In this document: positions 35,215 to 44,622 of the stretch, in pieces | Position numbering within the stretch: position 1 is the first letter of the stretch | How the letters are laid out: every line of letters starts with the position of its first letter | From: OFTM382 sp964448185 | Lineage (GTDB): Bacteria; Planctomycetota; Phycisphaerae; Phycisphaerales; UBA1924 | DNA length: 64,000 nt | Direction of reading: 5' to 3' | Assembly: GCA_964448185.1 (NCBI GenBank) | Contig: CAYUVO010000002.1 | Location: forward strand, 4,764-68,763 | The notes under the pieces: model-generated | What the model was told of the DNA's origin: nothing | The model's input: only the letters and a program-made list of their open reading frames with translations | The model's database searches: none | Program-made: the position numbers and the translations under genes

Positions 35215-35683
35215 GGCTTACTGCGAGTATGGCAGGGTGATCCGGTGAGGGCAAACCGGATCGAACAGAGCTAGGCAAGTCGGCAATGCATGGTTGTTGG
35301 TATTTGTCTGGTTCATCGAGGCGGGGAATCGGCTATTCTATAATCAGTGTTGTATCAGCGTTCTCCCTGTGAGATGGTGGCAACTCCCGAGCAGCCTTTT
35401 CCGAACAGTCTCTGACGGGTCTGTGCGGCAAAGGGGGATAAGCGGGGTTTGTACGGCTCGAAATCGGGCGATGGGGCATCAGCGCAGGGAACATTGAGCA
35501 TGCCGATCGGGCGTCCCGATGGGCGGTTGGGTCAACTGGGGGTCTTTATTGCGGGGGGTTCGGAACCGATTCGCAGCCAACAGCAAGCCGATGGGGTGGG
35601 CTCGTACCACGAATGCAGGCTGGTTGATTGAAACGGTTTCGGGACACGCAGCAGGCGAGAAAACGCCTGCAGGAGTAGCAGCC
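35215..35683 (+). promoter_or_regulatory. 469-bp leader region of the second prepilin-like gene
   Basis: A perfect TATAAT (35339-35344) gives a possible -10 box, though no good -35 is present at 17 nt (TTCATC lies at 21). If used, it makes a 5' leader of about 335 nt, containing GC-rich strings and ending in a hairpin next to the Shine-Dalgarno. I could not match a known riboswitch (the c-di-GMP-I core GGCAAA...AGGTAGC is not complete). The divergent fusion gene begins at 35214 and needs its own promoter here. Confidence 0.4.
35651..35670 (+). promoter_or_regulatory. hairpin directly before the prepilin-like ribosome binding site
   Basis: GCAGGCG (35651-35657) and CGCCTGC (35664-35670) form a perfect 7-bp stem with a 6-nt loop. 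The AGGAG Shine-Dalgarno starts at the next base (35671). It may hold the ribosome site open or closed. Confidence 0.5.
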
Positions 35684-36715
35684 ATGAACAGGAATCAGAC
35701 ACACGCGAACACCAGCCGGGGCTTTACGCTCATCGAGTTGTTGGTGGTGATCGCGATCATCATTCTCATTATCTCGATCATCATCCCGGCTCTGGGCGGG
35801 GCACGCCGGATCGCTCGGTCCACCGCGTCCAAGTCGCTCATGACGCAGCTCTCGACCTCGATCGGGTCGTATCGCAACGACCACAACGGCGAGATGCCCG
35901 GGCCGTTCACGCAGGTCGAGCTGGGCGATACGAATAACGAGATGTTCGGGCTGACGGCGCTCGAGAACGCGATGCTCGATCTGACGTCACCCAATGCGAT
36001 CGGCCGAGGCATCGACCTGATCAATCTTGATCCCGCAGATGACGGCAAGGGCATCGACATCGGGCTCGACCTCCTCGGCACCGGCGACGGGATCTACTTC
36101 GACCCGTCGGGCGACAACATGGTTGCACAAGAAGGCGATACGCAGGGTGGACTAAATGGGACTGCTATTGATAAGCGGTTGCCGGACCTGGTCGATGCGT
36201 TCGGCAATCCGATCCTGCTGTGGGTTGAAGACGAGGGAGCCCCCTCGACGCCGACCGATATCGTTGATGTCGCAGCGGTCAAGTCGAGCCAACGCTCACG
36301 CTTCTACTGGAACTCCAACTCGGCGTTCCTCGATGCCGAGTTCCTCGGCAAGAACGCGGGCAGGCAGAGGGCGCTGAGCCTGCTGAGCTCTACTGTGGGC
36401 ACGGAAGCACTTGCCCCAGGGCTCGCGGCTCTGACGGGCGATCCCGGTTCGCCCTCGCCCGCAGCCTTCACAGAGATGAACGTCTTGCCCGGCTCGTCGC
36501 GCGGCTCTTTCATCCTGCACAGCCCCGGTCCCGACAACGTGTATCTGTCCAGCGAGGATCGCGGCGGCAAGCGGCTTCCCATGGGCGAGCTCGCGTACAA
36601 ATGGAACTTCTTCAAAGCCGACGGAACCCGATTGCAGACCGACTCGGATATGCCGGTGGATACTTCTGAAGACCTGATCAGCGGGTTTGATGACCTGATC
36701 GTCAGCGGCAAGTAG
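35684..36715 (+). CDS. prepilin-type secreted protein (pseudopilin-like)
   Basis: This 343-residue protein has the prepilin leader and helix GFTLIELLVVIAIIILIISI after MNRNQTHANTSR. The start is the ATG eight bases after AGGAG; the frame is open further upstream, but no leader appears there. The soluble part begins with the usual pseudopilin extension (ASKSLMTQLSTSIGSYRNDH) and ends with a pattern common in planctomycete pseudopilin-like proteins (FILHSPGPDNVYLSS). It lacks the H-X9-DG pattern of the protein at 668-1606. It is single in its transcription unit, with a strong terminator downstream; the secretion or pilus machinery is elsewhere. Confidence 0.82.
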   Translation: MNRNQTHANTSRGFTLIELLVVIAIIILIISIIIPALGGARRIARSTASKSLMTQLSTSIGSYRNDHNGEMPGPFTQVELGDTNNEMFGLTALENAMLDLTSPNAIGRGIDLINLDPADDGKGIDIGLDLLGTGDGIYFDPSGDNMVAQEGDTQGGLNGTAIDKRLPDLVDAFGNPILLWVEDEGAPSTPTDIVDVAAVKSSQRSRFYWNSNSAFLDAEFLGKNAGRQRALSLLSSTVGTEALAPGLAALTGDPGSPSPAAFTEMNVLPGSSRGSFILHSPGPDNVYLSSEDRGGKRLPMGELAYKWNFFKADGTRLQTDSDMPVDTSEDLISGFDDLIVSGK

Positions 36716-36913
36716 GCCGGATGTAAGCAGGATGTAGGCAGCAAAGGGGACGGGTTCTTTGGCTCTCGAGAGAGAGCCTCGGGGGATCCATAACAGGCTG
36801 GTACGGGCTGGTTGGTACAGGATTGATGCGCACATGATGTGCATCAATCGCAGGTGTTGTTGCATCGCCCGAGTGTGGGTTGATGGGCGAGCCTGATCCA
36901 CATGACACACCCG

Positions 36914-36945
36914 AAGCGTCCGGCACGTGCCGGGCGTTTTGTTTT
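36914..36945 (+). terminator. Rho-independent terminator after the prepilin-like gene
   Basis: A near-perfect inverted repeat is centred on CCGGCACGTGCCGG (36920-36933) with G-T and A-T pairs outward to 36914/36939, followed by TTTTGTTTTT. It lies 199 nt past the stop codon and 73 nt before comEC. The stretch 36716-36913 holds nothing else that I can identify. Confidence 0.85.
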
Positions 36946-37017
36946 TGCTCGTACATTTCAGATGTGGCCAATGCCCGCGTGCTTGCATTCGGGGCTCGTG
37001 GGTGAGACGCTAAGAGC

Positions 37018-39588
37018 GTGTTGTTGCTTGGTGATGATCCGGTGCTAGGTTCGCGCGTGCCTGTGGGGGCTCGCCGGGCGCTCGCTGCGCTGGGAGCGTG
37101 GGCGCTGGGCATCGCTCTGGTGCGATGGCTCTTTGGCGCTGGGGTGGTGATTCCTGCGGGCGTCTGGAGTGGCGGTGCGGGGGTGTGCATCGCGGGTGCG
37201 TTGGTCGCTCGGGACCGCTGGCTGGGCGTGATGCTGTTGGTTGCGTGTGTGTTGTTGGGATCGGGCTGGGCGAGCTTTCGGTGGTTCGAGCCACCGGGTG
37301 ACTCGCTTGTTGTGCGGCTGAGTTCGCAAACAGCCTCTGGCGATCGGTTCCCGATCGAGATCCGTGCGGTGGTCACCGAGGGGCCCGTTCTGAGCAGGCC
37401 AGCAGCGGGAGCGCTCGCAGAGGCGGCGCGTTGGTTGCCTGAATCGTGGTCGTTCACCGTTGAGACGAAAGCGGTTCATGCTGCGGGGAGCGGGGGGAGC
37501 GAGGGGGGGTGGGAGGCTGCGAGTGGCTCGCTGCGGGTGTTTGCGGGCGAGGAGGAGCCTGTTGGTTTTGAGCCCGGGCAGACGGTCGAGCTGATGGGGT
37601 TGTTTTCGCCGGTCCGCCCGCCGCTGAATCCGGGTGGCTTTGAAGTACAGCTCAGGGCGGGTGAATCGGGCCGATCGGGGACACTCTCGATCGGCGAGCT
37701 GCGGGTTGTTGCGCCGGTGCAGCCCGCGGGCTGGTTCGCCTCGGTGCGCACGCGAACCATGAGCTGGGTGCGTTCGGTTCGAGCGCGTGCGAGGGTTGCG
37801 GTGCTTGGCGAGAGCTCGGAGCCCTCGGCCCCGCGCGCGGTGGTCGCGGCGTTGGTTTTGGGCGAGCGCGAGCAGGGGGCGTCGGACGTTCGCGCAGCAT
37901 TCGCGCGACAGGGCGTGGCACACTTGCTCGCGATCAGCGGGTTTCATCTGGTGCTGGTATGCGCGGTGGTGCTGTTCGTCTCGCGGTCTCTCATCGGCGG
38001 GCGAGTGGGAACGAGATGGGGCAGCGTCATCGAGCCCCTGGCCGTCGCGTTGGTGGTGGTGGGATATCTGGTGCTTGTTCCGGCGAAGCCCCCGATCGTG
38101 CGTTCGGGGCTCATGGTGCTCGGGCTGTTGGCGGCCGAAATCTCGGGCAGGCGGTATCACGGGCTAGGTGTGATCGCCTGGGTGGGCGTAGCGATGCTCG
38201 CATGGAAACCGTCGTGGCTCTTTGAGACAGGCTTCCAGTTCAGCTTCCTGATGACCGGGTCGCTCATCTGGCTCGGCGGACGGGTCGACGCAGCGTTTGC
38301 TCGTCGCAAGCTCGATGCATCCCCCGTACCTCCCGACGTCTTTGATCGCGGCTGGTGGTGGGGGTTGATCCGTCGTCCCTTCTCAGCGGGAGTGGTGTGC
38401 TGGGCGGTGGGCGCTCCGATCGTCGCAGCACGCTTTGGTTGGCTCAGCCCGCTTGCGGTCTTGAGCACGGTGGTATTGCTCCCGACGGTGGCGATGGTGC
38501 TGGTGGCGGGTGTATGTGTGTCGTTTCTCGCCGCGATGGGGCTCGGCGTGCAGGCGTCGGGCGTGCTCGAAGCGGTGGCATCGCCCGCTGCGGCATATGT
38601 GATGGTGATTGATAGTTGGAGGTGGACGTATGTGCGCGTGCCTCCGACACCGGCGTGGCTCGGCTGGTGTGGCTGCATTTTGGTGCTGGGATGGTTTGGC
38701 GGGGCGCAACGGCATCGGCGTTTGCTGCAACTGGCAAGCGGGGTATGGGTGGTTGCGTTGGTGGTCATATGGAGCGGGCCGAGGTTCTATGGGCCAGAGG
38801 CGAGCATCGACACGTTTGCGGTCGGCGACGGAACATGTATCGTGATCCGAAGCAGGGGCGAAGCGCTGCTGTGGGACGCGGGCTCGACGCGGCCAGATCT
38901 TGGCGTGTGGGAGCTGCCCCGTGCGATGCGGGCAGCCGGGATCGGTCGCGTGCGCACCGCGATCATCACGCACGCGAACTTCGATCACTTCAGCGCTCTG
39001 CCCGATCTGGCTGAGCCCTTGGGCATCGAGCGTGTGCTGGTGAGCGAGGCGTTTATGACGCGCCGCGATCAGCCAGCGGTCGCGATGCTGTTTGACGAAC
39101 TCGACGCGCGCGGGATCGCAGTCGAGATTCTCACTGAGGGTGACACGCTGGAGCTTGGGCGGTGTTCGATCGAGGTGTTGTCGGCGATCGGTGCAGGCAG
39201 GTTGGTTTCGGTCAATGACGAATCCATCGTGGCCATGCTCCGCACACCCTCGGGTACATCAGCGCTGCTCACGGGTGATATTCAGGAGGCTGCGATGGAA
39301 GCTCTCGCTGCGGTTGATGTGCGTGCCGACGTGCTCGAACTCCCCCATCACGGCAGCGCTCACGAGCACTCCGTGCGATTCCTCGCCCGCGTTGAGCCCA
39401 AGGTCGTTCTGCAATCCACCGGGCCGTCGCGTGTGAACGATCCGCGTTGGGGTAATCGCTCGCAGGTAAACGCATGGCGGACCACCGCGACCGACGGCTG
39501 GACCCGGGTAGAGCTTTGGAGCGATCATCTCACGGTGCGTTCTATGCACGCACCTACGCGAAAGATTGCGATCAGCGCCGGCCGGTGA
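37018..39588 (+). CDS. comEC: ComEC/Rec2-type competence protein
   Basis: This 856-residue inner-membrane channel protein for DNA uptake starts at GTG (MLLLGDDPVLG). The N-terminal membrane and OB-like segment is followed by the competence region with multiple helices (FARQGVAHLLAISGFHL is the conserved motif after the OB fold; VIAWVGVAMLAWKPSWLFETGFQFSF follows). The C-terminal metallo-beta-lactamase-like domain has THANFDH (His652 to His657), in which the first aspartate of the usual HxDxDH is Asn, then LTGDIQEAAMEAL and LPHHGSAHEHS. The Asn substitution may affect the nuclease activity proposed for this domain. Its last 17 bases overlap the convergent gene. Confidence 0.9.
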   Translation: MLLLGDDPVLGSRVPVGARRALAALGAWALGIALVRWLFGAGVVIPAGVWSGGAGVCIAGALVARDRWLGVMLLVACVLLGSGWASFRWFEPPGDSLVVRLSSQTASGDRFPIEIRAVVTEGPVLSRPAAGALAEAARWLPESWSFTVETKAVHAAGSGGSEGGWEAASGSLRVFAGEEEPVGFEPGQTVELMGLFSPVRPPLNPGGFEVQLRAGESGRSGTLSIGELRVVAPVQPAGWFASVRTRTMSWVRSVRARARVAVLGESSEPSAPRAVVAALVLGEREQGASDVRAAFARQGVAHLLAISGFHLVLVCAVVLFVSRSLIGGRVGTRWGSVIEPLAVALVVVGYLVLVPAKPPIVRSGLMVLGLLAAEISGRRYHGLGVIAWVGVAMLAWKPSWLFETGFQFSFLMTGSLIWLGGRVDAAFARRKLDASPVPPDVFDRGWWWGLIRRPFSAGVVCWAVGAPIVAARFGWLSPLAVLSTVVLLPTVAMVLVAGVCVSFLAAMGLGVQASGVLEAVASPAAAYVMVIDSWRWTYVRVPPTPAWLGWCGCILVLGWFGGAQRHRRLLQLASGVWVVALVVIWSGPRFYGPEASIDTFAVGDGTCIVIRSRGEALLWDAGSTRPDLGVWELPRAMRAAGIGRVRTAIITHANFDHFSALPDLAEPLGIERVLVSEAFMTRRDQPAVAMLFDELDARGIAVEILTEGDTLELGRCSIEVLSAIGAGRLVSVNDESIVAMLRTPSGTSALLTGDIQEAAMEALAAVDVRADVLELPHHGSAHEHSVRFLARVEPKVVLQSTGPSRVNDPRWGNRSQVNAWRTTATDGWTRVELWSDHLTVRSMHAPTRKIAISAGR

Positions 39589-41410
39589 GCTTGACAAGAT
39601 CGGCACGGTCGGAGTCTTCTTGATCCGTGCGGACGTTGGCGGTCATCAGTGCGACGCCTCGCGCGGGCACTCCTCTGCGGGCCGAGCTCCAGAGCAGATC
39701 TTGTGCCCAGCCCGAGCGGGCGTCCTTGGGCGCCAGCTTGCGGTACAGGTCAAAGACCACCGGGGGTTCGCTGTGCGTGCTCACCGAAAACAGCGCGGCA
39801 CGCGCAATGCTCGGGGTGATTTCCTGGGGACGATCACGGAGCATGGCCTGAGCGAGCTTGGCGATCCGCGAGTATTCGCCACGCAGTTCGAGGGTCTTAA
39901 ACAGTGTCACCCAGTCGCGTTCGGCGGCGGCCTTCTTGAGCACGTCGGCCAGATCAACCACCGGGCTCAGCGGGAGCACCGCGTCGGGGACTCGTTTGAT
40001 GTCGGGGCCGATGGAATACATCGCGTCGCCAAAGATCGCGATGCGGCCCGGATCGGTCGAGACGGTGCGGGCAGCGGCTGCGAGCGGAGCGGTGTTGAGC
40101 ATCCGTGCGGTAAAGACCGGCGTGGGAACAAACCCCGTGAGCCCGGGTTCCTGAATGGCACCAACATAAGCAAACGCGCCTCGCTCGATCCATCGGCCCG
40201 CGAGCGTCTCGCGTTTGGACGGGAACAGCGCCGACCATGAATGCACGAAATGCACGAGCGTCGGGCTGAGCATCGGGGGCACGTCGCCGGGGCGACCCCT
40301 GCCGGGCGTGAGCGTAAAGAAGTCGGAGTTGCCCGAGGTGTTGATAAGGGCAAGCCCGCCTTTGGAGCCTCCGATGCCGGTGCGTGCCGAGAGCTGCCAC
40401 GCGGGGAGCCCTTGGGTGGGTTCGTCGTGGAGCTTGACGTCGGGGAACATGGGCGAGCCGCTCAGGGTGGTCTTGCGGATGATCTGGGCCGCCTTCGATC
40501 CGTCCCACTGGTTCCAGGGTTCGTCAGAGCTGTAGGCATCAAAGATCCACGCCGAGCGTGGCTGGATGAACAGCGAGCACATCGCCATATACGCGCTGCG
40601 GGATTCGTTGCCGAAGATCTGAGCAGCCCACGCCCACCTGCGATCGTCCGCGTGGCGACCGACCAGATCGGTGAGCGCCCGGGTGTCGTCTTCAGCAATC
40701 TTGACCCGCGCGGGATCGTTCAGACAGATCGTGATCGCGTCGATCGCGTCGCCGATGATGTCCCACGGCACGCCTACAGAAGTCGCCCAACTCGAAGCGG
40801 CATCCGAGAGCATGGTCGCGTGCGCACGATTGGTCTCGTGGTCGATCGGCGTCGTCAGGCTGTCAACCCACACGATGGGCAGGGCGCGTCCGATGCCAAG
40901 GGCGAGCGCAGCGGTCCACGCCGAATCTGCGTCGTCGGCGATGACCACCGCCGGGGGCATCCATCCGCCCTGATTCCACGCGGCCATGAGGTAGTCGGGG
41001 TTGTCCTCGGGAGCGGCCCAGGCGCGGGCCTGGAGCGTGGCGAACATGCGTTGGCGTTCGGGTCCCAACGGCGGGAACGGATCGAGATCGTCGGGCGTCC
41101 ACCGCACGATGCGATCGGGATGGAAAGCGTGGGCGAACCTGCTGATGGCCTGGGTTGCCCAGACCGAGCCGTCGTCGATCAGCACCGGGAAGCGGCGATC
41201 GGTGTTCCACGAGCCCACTGCTTGGGCGTAGGCCACGGATGTTTCCACGATCACCAGCGTGGGCAGCACGGGGATGCCCGATCGGGGCTGTTCGCCCCGA
41301 CGCCCGAGCATGATCTGTGCGGGCACGTTGACTTGTTCTTGAGCGAGCGCTGCGACGGGACCTAGAGCCACGAGCAGGCACGCGATCCATCGTTGAGGGA
41401 GTTCAAGCAT
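39572..41410 (-). CDS. exported protein of unknown function
   Basis: I do not recognise this protein of about 612 residues. It begins with a signal peptide (MLELPQRWIACLLVALGPVAALAQ) and is expected to be periplasmic. A GTG directly before the ATG is an equally possible start. There are no clear catalytic motifs; the sequence has several alpha/beta stretches (PPAVVIADDADSAWTAALALG, RALPIVWVDSLTT, RIAIFGDAMYSIG) and resembles the planctomycete-specific exported proteins that occur singly. It runs convergent to comEC, overlapping by 17 nt, and diverges from trpE with 49 nt between the starts. Confidence 0.65.
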   Translation of the reverse strand: MLELPQRWIACLLVALGPVAALAQEQVNVPAQIMLGRRGEQPRSGIPVLPTLVIVETSVAYAQAVGSWNTDRRFPVLIDDGSVWATQAISRFAHAFHPDRIVRWTPDDLDPFPPLGPERQRMFATLQARAWAAPEDNPDYLMAAWNQGGWMPPAVVIADDADSAWTAALALGIGRALPIVWVDSLTTPIDHETNRAHATMLSDAASSWATSVGVPWDIIGDAIDAITICLNDPARVKIAEDDTRALTDLVGRHADDRRWAWAAQIFGNESRSAYMAMCSLFIQPRSAWIFDAYSSDEPWNQWDGSKAAQIIRKTTLSGSPMFPDVKLHDEPTQGLPAWQLSARTGIGGSKGGLALINTSGNSDFFTLTPGRGRPGDVPPMLSPTLVHFVHSWSALFPSKRETLAGRWIERGAFAYVGAIQEPGLTGFVPTPVFTARMLNTAPLAAAARTVSTDPGRIAIFGDAMYSIGPDIKRVPDAVLPLSPVVDLADVLKKAAAERDWVTLFKTLELRGEYSRIAKLAQAMLRDRPQEITPSIARAALFSVSTHSEPPVVFDLYRKLAPKDARSGWAQDLLWSSARRGVPARGVALMTANVRTDQEDSDRADLVKLTGRR

Positions 41411-41459
41411 CACACCAGCGTATCGGCACGGACCGCTCTGACCTTCATACCATCGCCCT

Positions 41460-43133
41460 ATGGCGTCGATTTCTCCAGATGGATTCAGACTCGCAGCGGC
41501 TCAGGCTCGAAACGATCACCCGCAGGCCACGCTCGCGATCCCGGTCGCAGTGCGGTTGTTGGCCGATCAGCTCACCCCGGCGGTGGCGTACCGCCGAACG
41601 GTGGCGGATGATCCGCGCGAGGCCCCCTCGTTCTTGTTCGAGTCGGTCGAGAACGGCGAAAGCGTCGGGCGGTATTCCCTGATGGGGGCGAGCCCCGCGA
41701 TCGAGATCTCGGCGACGGGCAGCGAAGTGATCGAGCTCGACCACCATGCGGACGGCAAAGAAACCAAGAGCCAGCACGCCGATCCGTTGGAGGTGCTCCG
41801 CGAGCGGGCCGGGGAAAGGGGAGGGGGGATCGTGCTCTGTCGTGCGCACGCCGATCGCCACGGCACCAAGCTCCCGGGCTGCGCCCTCGGCGGCTGGTTC
41901 GGGTACGCGGGCTACGACACGGTGCGGTACGCCGAGCCCGGTCGGCTGCATCGAGATTCGGCCCCGCCCGATGACCGCGACCTGCCCGAGATGCAGTTCG
42001 GGCTCTACGACGGCGTGACGGCTTTCGATCATGTATCAAGCGTGGTCGATGTCGTGCAACTCGCGATGATCGCTCCGGGCGATGACCCGATGGAGGCATA
42101 TGAACGGGCCTGTGAAGCCACCGAGACTCGGGCGTCTCGCATCGAGAGCGCGGTCAAGGTGCTCCCCGCGGGCAGGATGAGACCCGATGAGCCGCCCGTT
42201 GCGATGGCGTCGAACATGACCCGCAAGGAGCACGCTGCGATGGTGGCGCGCGCACAAGAATACATCCGTGCGGGCGATGTGTTCCAGGTCGTGCTGGGCC
42301 AACGTTTCGAGCGGGTTTCGCAGGCCGATCCGTTTGATGTGTACCGTGCGCTGCGGAGCGTCAACCCCAGCCCGTACATGGTCTATCTGCAGACGCGAGG
42401 CTGCATCATGGTGGCTTCGAGCCCGGAGATTCTGTGCCGGGTGAGCAAGGATTCTGATGGGACACGCATCGTCACCAATCGGCCTTTAGCGGGCACCCGC
42501 AAGCGCGGAGCGACGCCCGAGCAGGACGCGGCGATGGCTGCCGAGTTGCTCGCCGATGAGAAGGAACGCGCCGAACACACCATGCTGGTGGATCTAGGTC
42601 GCAACGACGTCGGGGTCGTCGCGCGACCCGCGAGCGTCAAACTCAAGAAGATCATGGAGATCGAACGCTACAGCCACGTCATGCATCTCAGCTCGACGGT
42701 CACGGGCGAACTCCGCGATGGACTCGACGCATGGGATGCGCTGCGGGCAGCCCTGCCCGTGGGCACGATCAGCGGGGCTCCCAAAATCCGGGCTATGCAG
42801 ATCATTGACGAGCTCGAACCTGTCCGCCGAGGGCCTTATGGCGGCGGGATGGGGTACGTCGATCTCGAAGGCAATATGGATATCGCGCTGGCGCTGCGGA
42901 CCATTGTGGTGCCGACAGCTGCACGCTGGCGTGATGCCGATGGGTGTGAGGGGGGATGGACGTATCATGTGCAGGCTGCGGGCGGGATCGTGCTCGATTC
43001 GCAGGCGGACGCTGAATACGCAGAAACGGTCAACAAGGCGGCAGCTCTGGGTCGTGCGATCGACGTGGCCGAATCGGCGTTTGGGCATCAGGACACCCCG
43101 GCTCTGGGCTCAGGCGGGCCTGAACAGGCCTGA
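41460..43133 (+). CDS. trpE: anthranilate synthase component I
   Basis: This 557-residue enzyme makes anthranilate from chorismate using ammonia or the glutaminase subunit, the first tryptophan-specific step. The N-terminal domain has FLFESVENGESVGRYSLMG, corresponding to the tryptophan feedback-site motif (usually LLES...S). The catalytic C-terminal domain has FQVVLGQRF, VASSPEILCRV, TNRPLAGTRKRGAT, LVDLGRNDVGVV and GTISGAPKIRAMQIIDELE. Length is in the normal range. No trpG or other trp gene is nearby. The stop codon falls in a decamer tandem repeat. The downstream clpS starts 81 nt later and may be co-transcribed. Confidence 0.94.
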   Translation: MASISPDGFRLAAAQARNDHPQATLAIPVAVRLLADQLTPAVAYRRTVADDPREAPSFLFESVENGESVGRYSLMGASPAIEISATGSEVIELDHHADGKETKSQHADPLEVLRERAGERGGGIVLCRAHADRHGTKLPGCALGGWFGYAGYDTVRYAEPGRLHRDSAPPDDRDLPEMQFGLYDGVTAFDHVSSVVDVVQLAMIAPGDDPMEAYERACEATETRASRIESAVKVLPAGRMRPDEPPVAMASNMTRKEHAAMVARAQEYIRAGDVFQVVLGQRFERVSQADPFDVYRALRSVNPSPYMVYLQTRGCIMVASSPEILCRVSKDSDGTRIVTNRPLAGTRKRGATPEQDAAMAAELLADEKERAEHTMLVDLGRNDVGVVARPASVKLKKIMEIERYSHVMHLSSTVTGELRDGLDAWDALRAALPVGTISGAPKIRAMQIIDELEPVRRGPYGGGMGYVDLEGNMDIALALRTIVVPTAARWRDADGCEGGWTYHVQAAGGIVLDSQADAEYAETVNKAAALGRAIDVAESAFGHQDTPALGSGGPEQA

Positions 43134-43166
43134 ACAGGCATGAACCGGCATGAACCGGCATGAACC
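43117..43166 (+). repeat. tandem decamer repeat overlapping the trpE stop
   Basis: Five 10-bp units occur in a row: GGCCTGAACA twice, then GGCATGAACC three times. The trpE TGA (43131-43133) lies in the second unit. Because the unit length is not a multiple of three, slippage could shift the reading frame at the extreme C-terminus. Confidence 0.9.
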
Positions 43167-43214
43167 ACAGGAACAAGGGTTCTCTTTGTGGCCGGGGCGT
43201 GGTAGGCTCAGCCC

Positions 43215-43583
43215 ATGAGCACCAGAGATTTCGAATCAGACGGGCCGGCAGCGGTTGGCGTGATCGAGTTCAAGCCTCTCGCGGCTAAGCCCAAACCCAA
43301 AGCCCCCCAGATGTGGCATGTGATGCTGGTCGATGACGACGATCATTCGTATGACTACGTCATTGCTCTGGCGACCAAGGTGTTCCGCAAGGGGCTCCGC
43401 GATGGGGTCGAGCTGGCTAAGACGGTTGATAAGCGGGGCCGGGCGGTGTGCATGACCACGCACCGCGAACTCGCCGAGCTCAAGCAGCAACAGATTCATA
43501 GCTTCGGTGCCGATCCGCTGATCGCGTCGTGCGCAGGCTCGATGACCTCGGTGCTGGTGCCCGCGGACGGCTTGGACGAGTAG
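43215..43583 (+). CDS. clpS: ATP-dependent Clp protease adaptor ClpS
   Basis: This 122-residue adaptor delivers N-degron substrates to ClpAP/ClpCP. The N-terminal tail is disordered and carries a KPKPKAPQ segment; the core begins at MWHVMLVDDDDHSYDYVIALATKVF and ends with HRELAELKQQQIHSFGAD. The usual acidic binding pocket pattern NDD is DDD here. It is small but typical in size. It lies between trpE and a 2-hydroxyacid dehydrogenase, with no Clp protease gene nearby. The assignment rests on the motif order and length. Confidence 0.88.
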   Translation: MSTRDFESDGPAAVGVIEFKPLAAKPKPKAPQMWHVMLVDDDDHSYDYVIALATKVFRKGLRDGVELAKTVDKRGRAVCMTTHRELAELKQQQIHSFGADPLIASCAGSMTSVLVPADGLDE

Positions 43584-43630
43584 AGAAGGCTCGCCCGACA
43601 CGGATCTCTGTGGTATGCAACACTGGTGGC

Positions 43631-44596
43631 ATGAGCACTCCCTCCTGTGGCATGTCTGCCCAACTGGCGATCATCACCGAAGAACTCGATGCCGAACCTG
43701 CTGATTGGCTCGCCCAGCGGTGCGAGGTGGTGCGTTGTGCGCATGACGACCCGGCGCTGATCGAGCTGTTGCCGCGCGCATCGGCTCTGATTGTGCGCAC
43801 CTATACACAGGTAGACGCAGCGTTGCTCGATTCGATGCCCAAGCTTCGAGTCGTTGCGCGCGCAGGCGTCGGGCTCGACAACATCGATCTTGAGGCGTGC
43901 CACCAGCGAGGGGTGCGGGTGGTTTCGACGCCCGGCGCGAATACGCGAGCGGTGGTCGAGTTTGTATTTGCTTCGCTGCTCGATGCGACTCGCCTTCGCG
44001 AAAGAGTTACAGGCGAGCTTTCACTCAAAGACTGGAAAGCACTGCGTAGCAGGCTCGAAGCGCCGCGCCAGCTCGCTGACATAACGCTCGGGATCGTCGG
44101 GCTTGGCCGAATTGGCCAGCAGGTCGCTCGGGCTGCCCAGGCACTGGACATGCAGGTCATCTACTACGACCTCGTCGAGATTTCCGAGGAGCGTCGGTTC
44201 GGGGCAGCGGGTGTGAGCCGAGATAAACTGCTCGAACGCGCAGGCGCGATCACGGTGCATGTAGATGGTCGATCGAGCAATCGGGGATTGATCGACGCGG
44301 CGTGGTTTGGGCAGATGCGTGGGGACGTGGTGCTGGTGAACTCGAGCCGGGGGATGGTTGTCGATGCTGATGCGTGCGCCGAGTTTTTGAGATCGCACGT
44401 TGGCGCGCGCGCGATGCTGGACGTTCACGGCCCCGAGCCGGTGTTGGCGGATTCACCTTTGCTTGGGCTTGCCAACGCGACTCTTACGCCGCACATCGCG
44501 GGCGGCACCCGGGCAGCGAAACTGGCGATGAGCTGGGTGGTCCGCGACGTATGGCGGGTGCTCACGGGCGAAGCTCCCCAACACGCAGCGGTGTGA
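43631..44596 (+). CDS. D-2-hydroxyacid dehydrogenase (phosphoglycerate dehydrogenase-like)
   Basis: This 321-residue NAD-dependent oxidoreductase has the catalytic Arg in VARAGVGLDNID, the coenzyme loop GIVGLGRIGQQVARAA with the downstream aspartate YYDL, VLVNSSRGMVVD for the next motif and His in NATLTPHIAGGT. It has no C-terminal ACT domain, so it is shorter than full-length SerA; it could act on 3-phosphoglycerate, hydroxypyruvate or another 2-hydroxyacid. The ATG giving MSTPSCGMS was chosen; a second ATG seven codons later is possible, and the frame upstream of 43631 overlaps clpS without similarity. Confidence 0.88.
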   Translation: MSTPSCGMSAQLAIITEELDAEPADWLAQRCEVVRCAHDDPALIELLPRASALIVRTYTQVDAALLDSMPKLRVVARAGVGLDNIDLEACHQRGVRVVSTPGANTRAVVEFVFASLLDATRLRERVTGELSLKDWKALRSRLEAPRQLADITLGIVGLGRIGQQVARAAQALDMQVIYYDLVEISEERRFGAAGVSRDKLLERAGAITVHVDGRSSNRGLIDAAWFGQMRGDVVLVNSSRGMVVDADACAEFLRSHVGARAMLDVHGPEPVLADSPLLGLANATLTPHIAGGTRAAKLAMSWVVRDVWRVLTGEAPQHAAV

Positions 44597-44622
44597 ACTG
44601 GCTGCGGCGAAAACAGAAAGGA

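Noticed and set aside
35400..35560. c-di-GMP-I (GEMM) or fluoride riboswitch before the prepilin-like gene
   Set aside because: Short matches to GGCAAA and GGCGATGG exist, but the rest of either consensus is missing.
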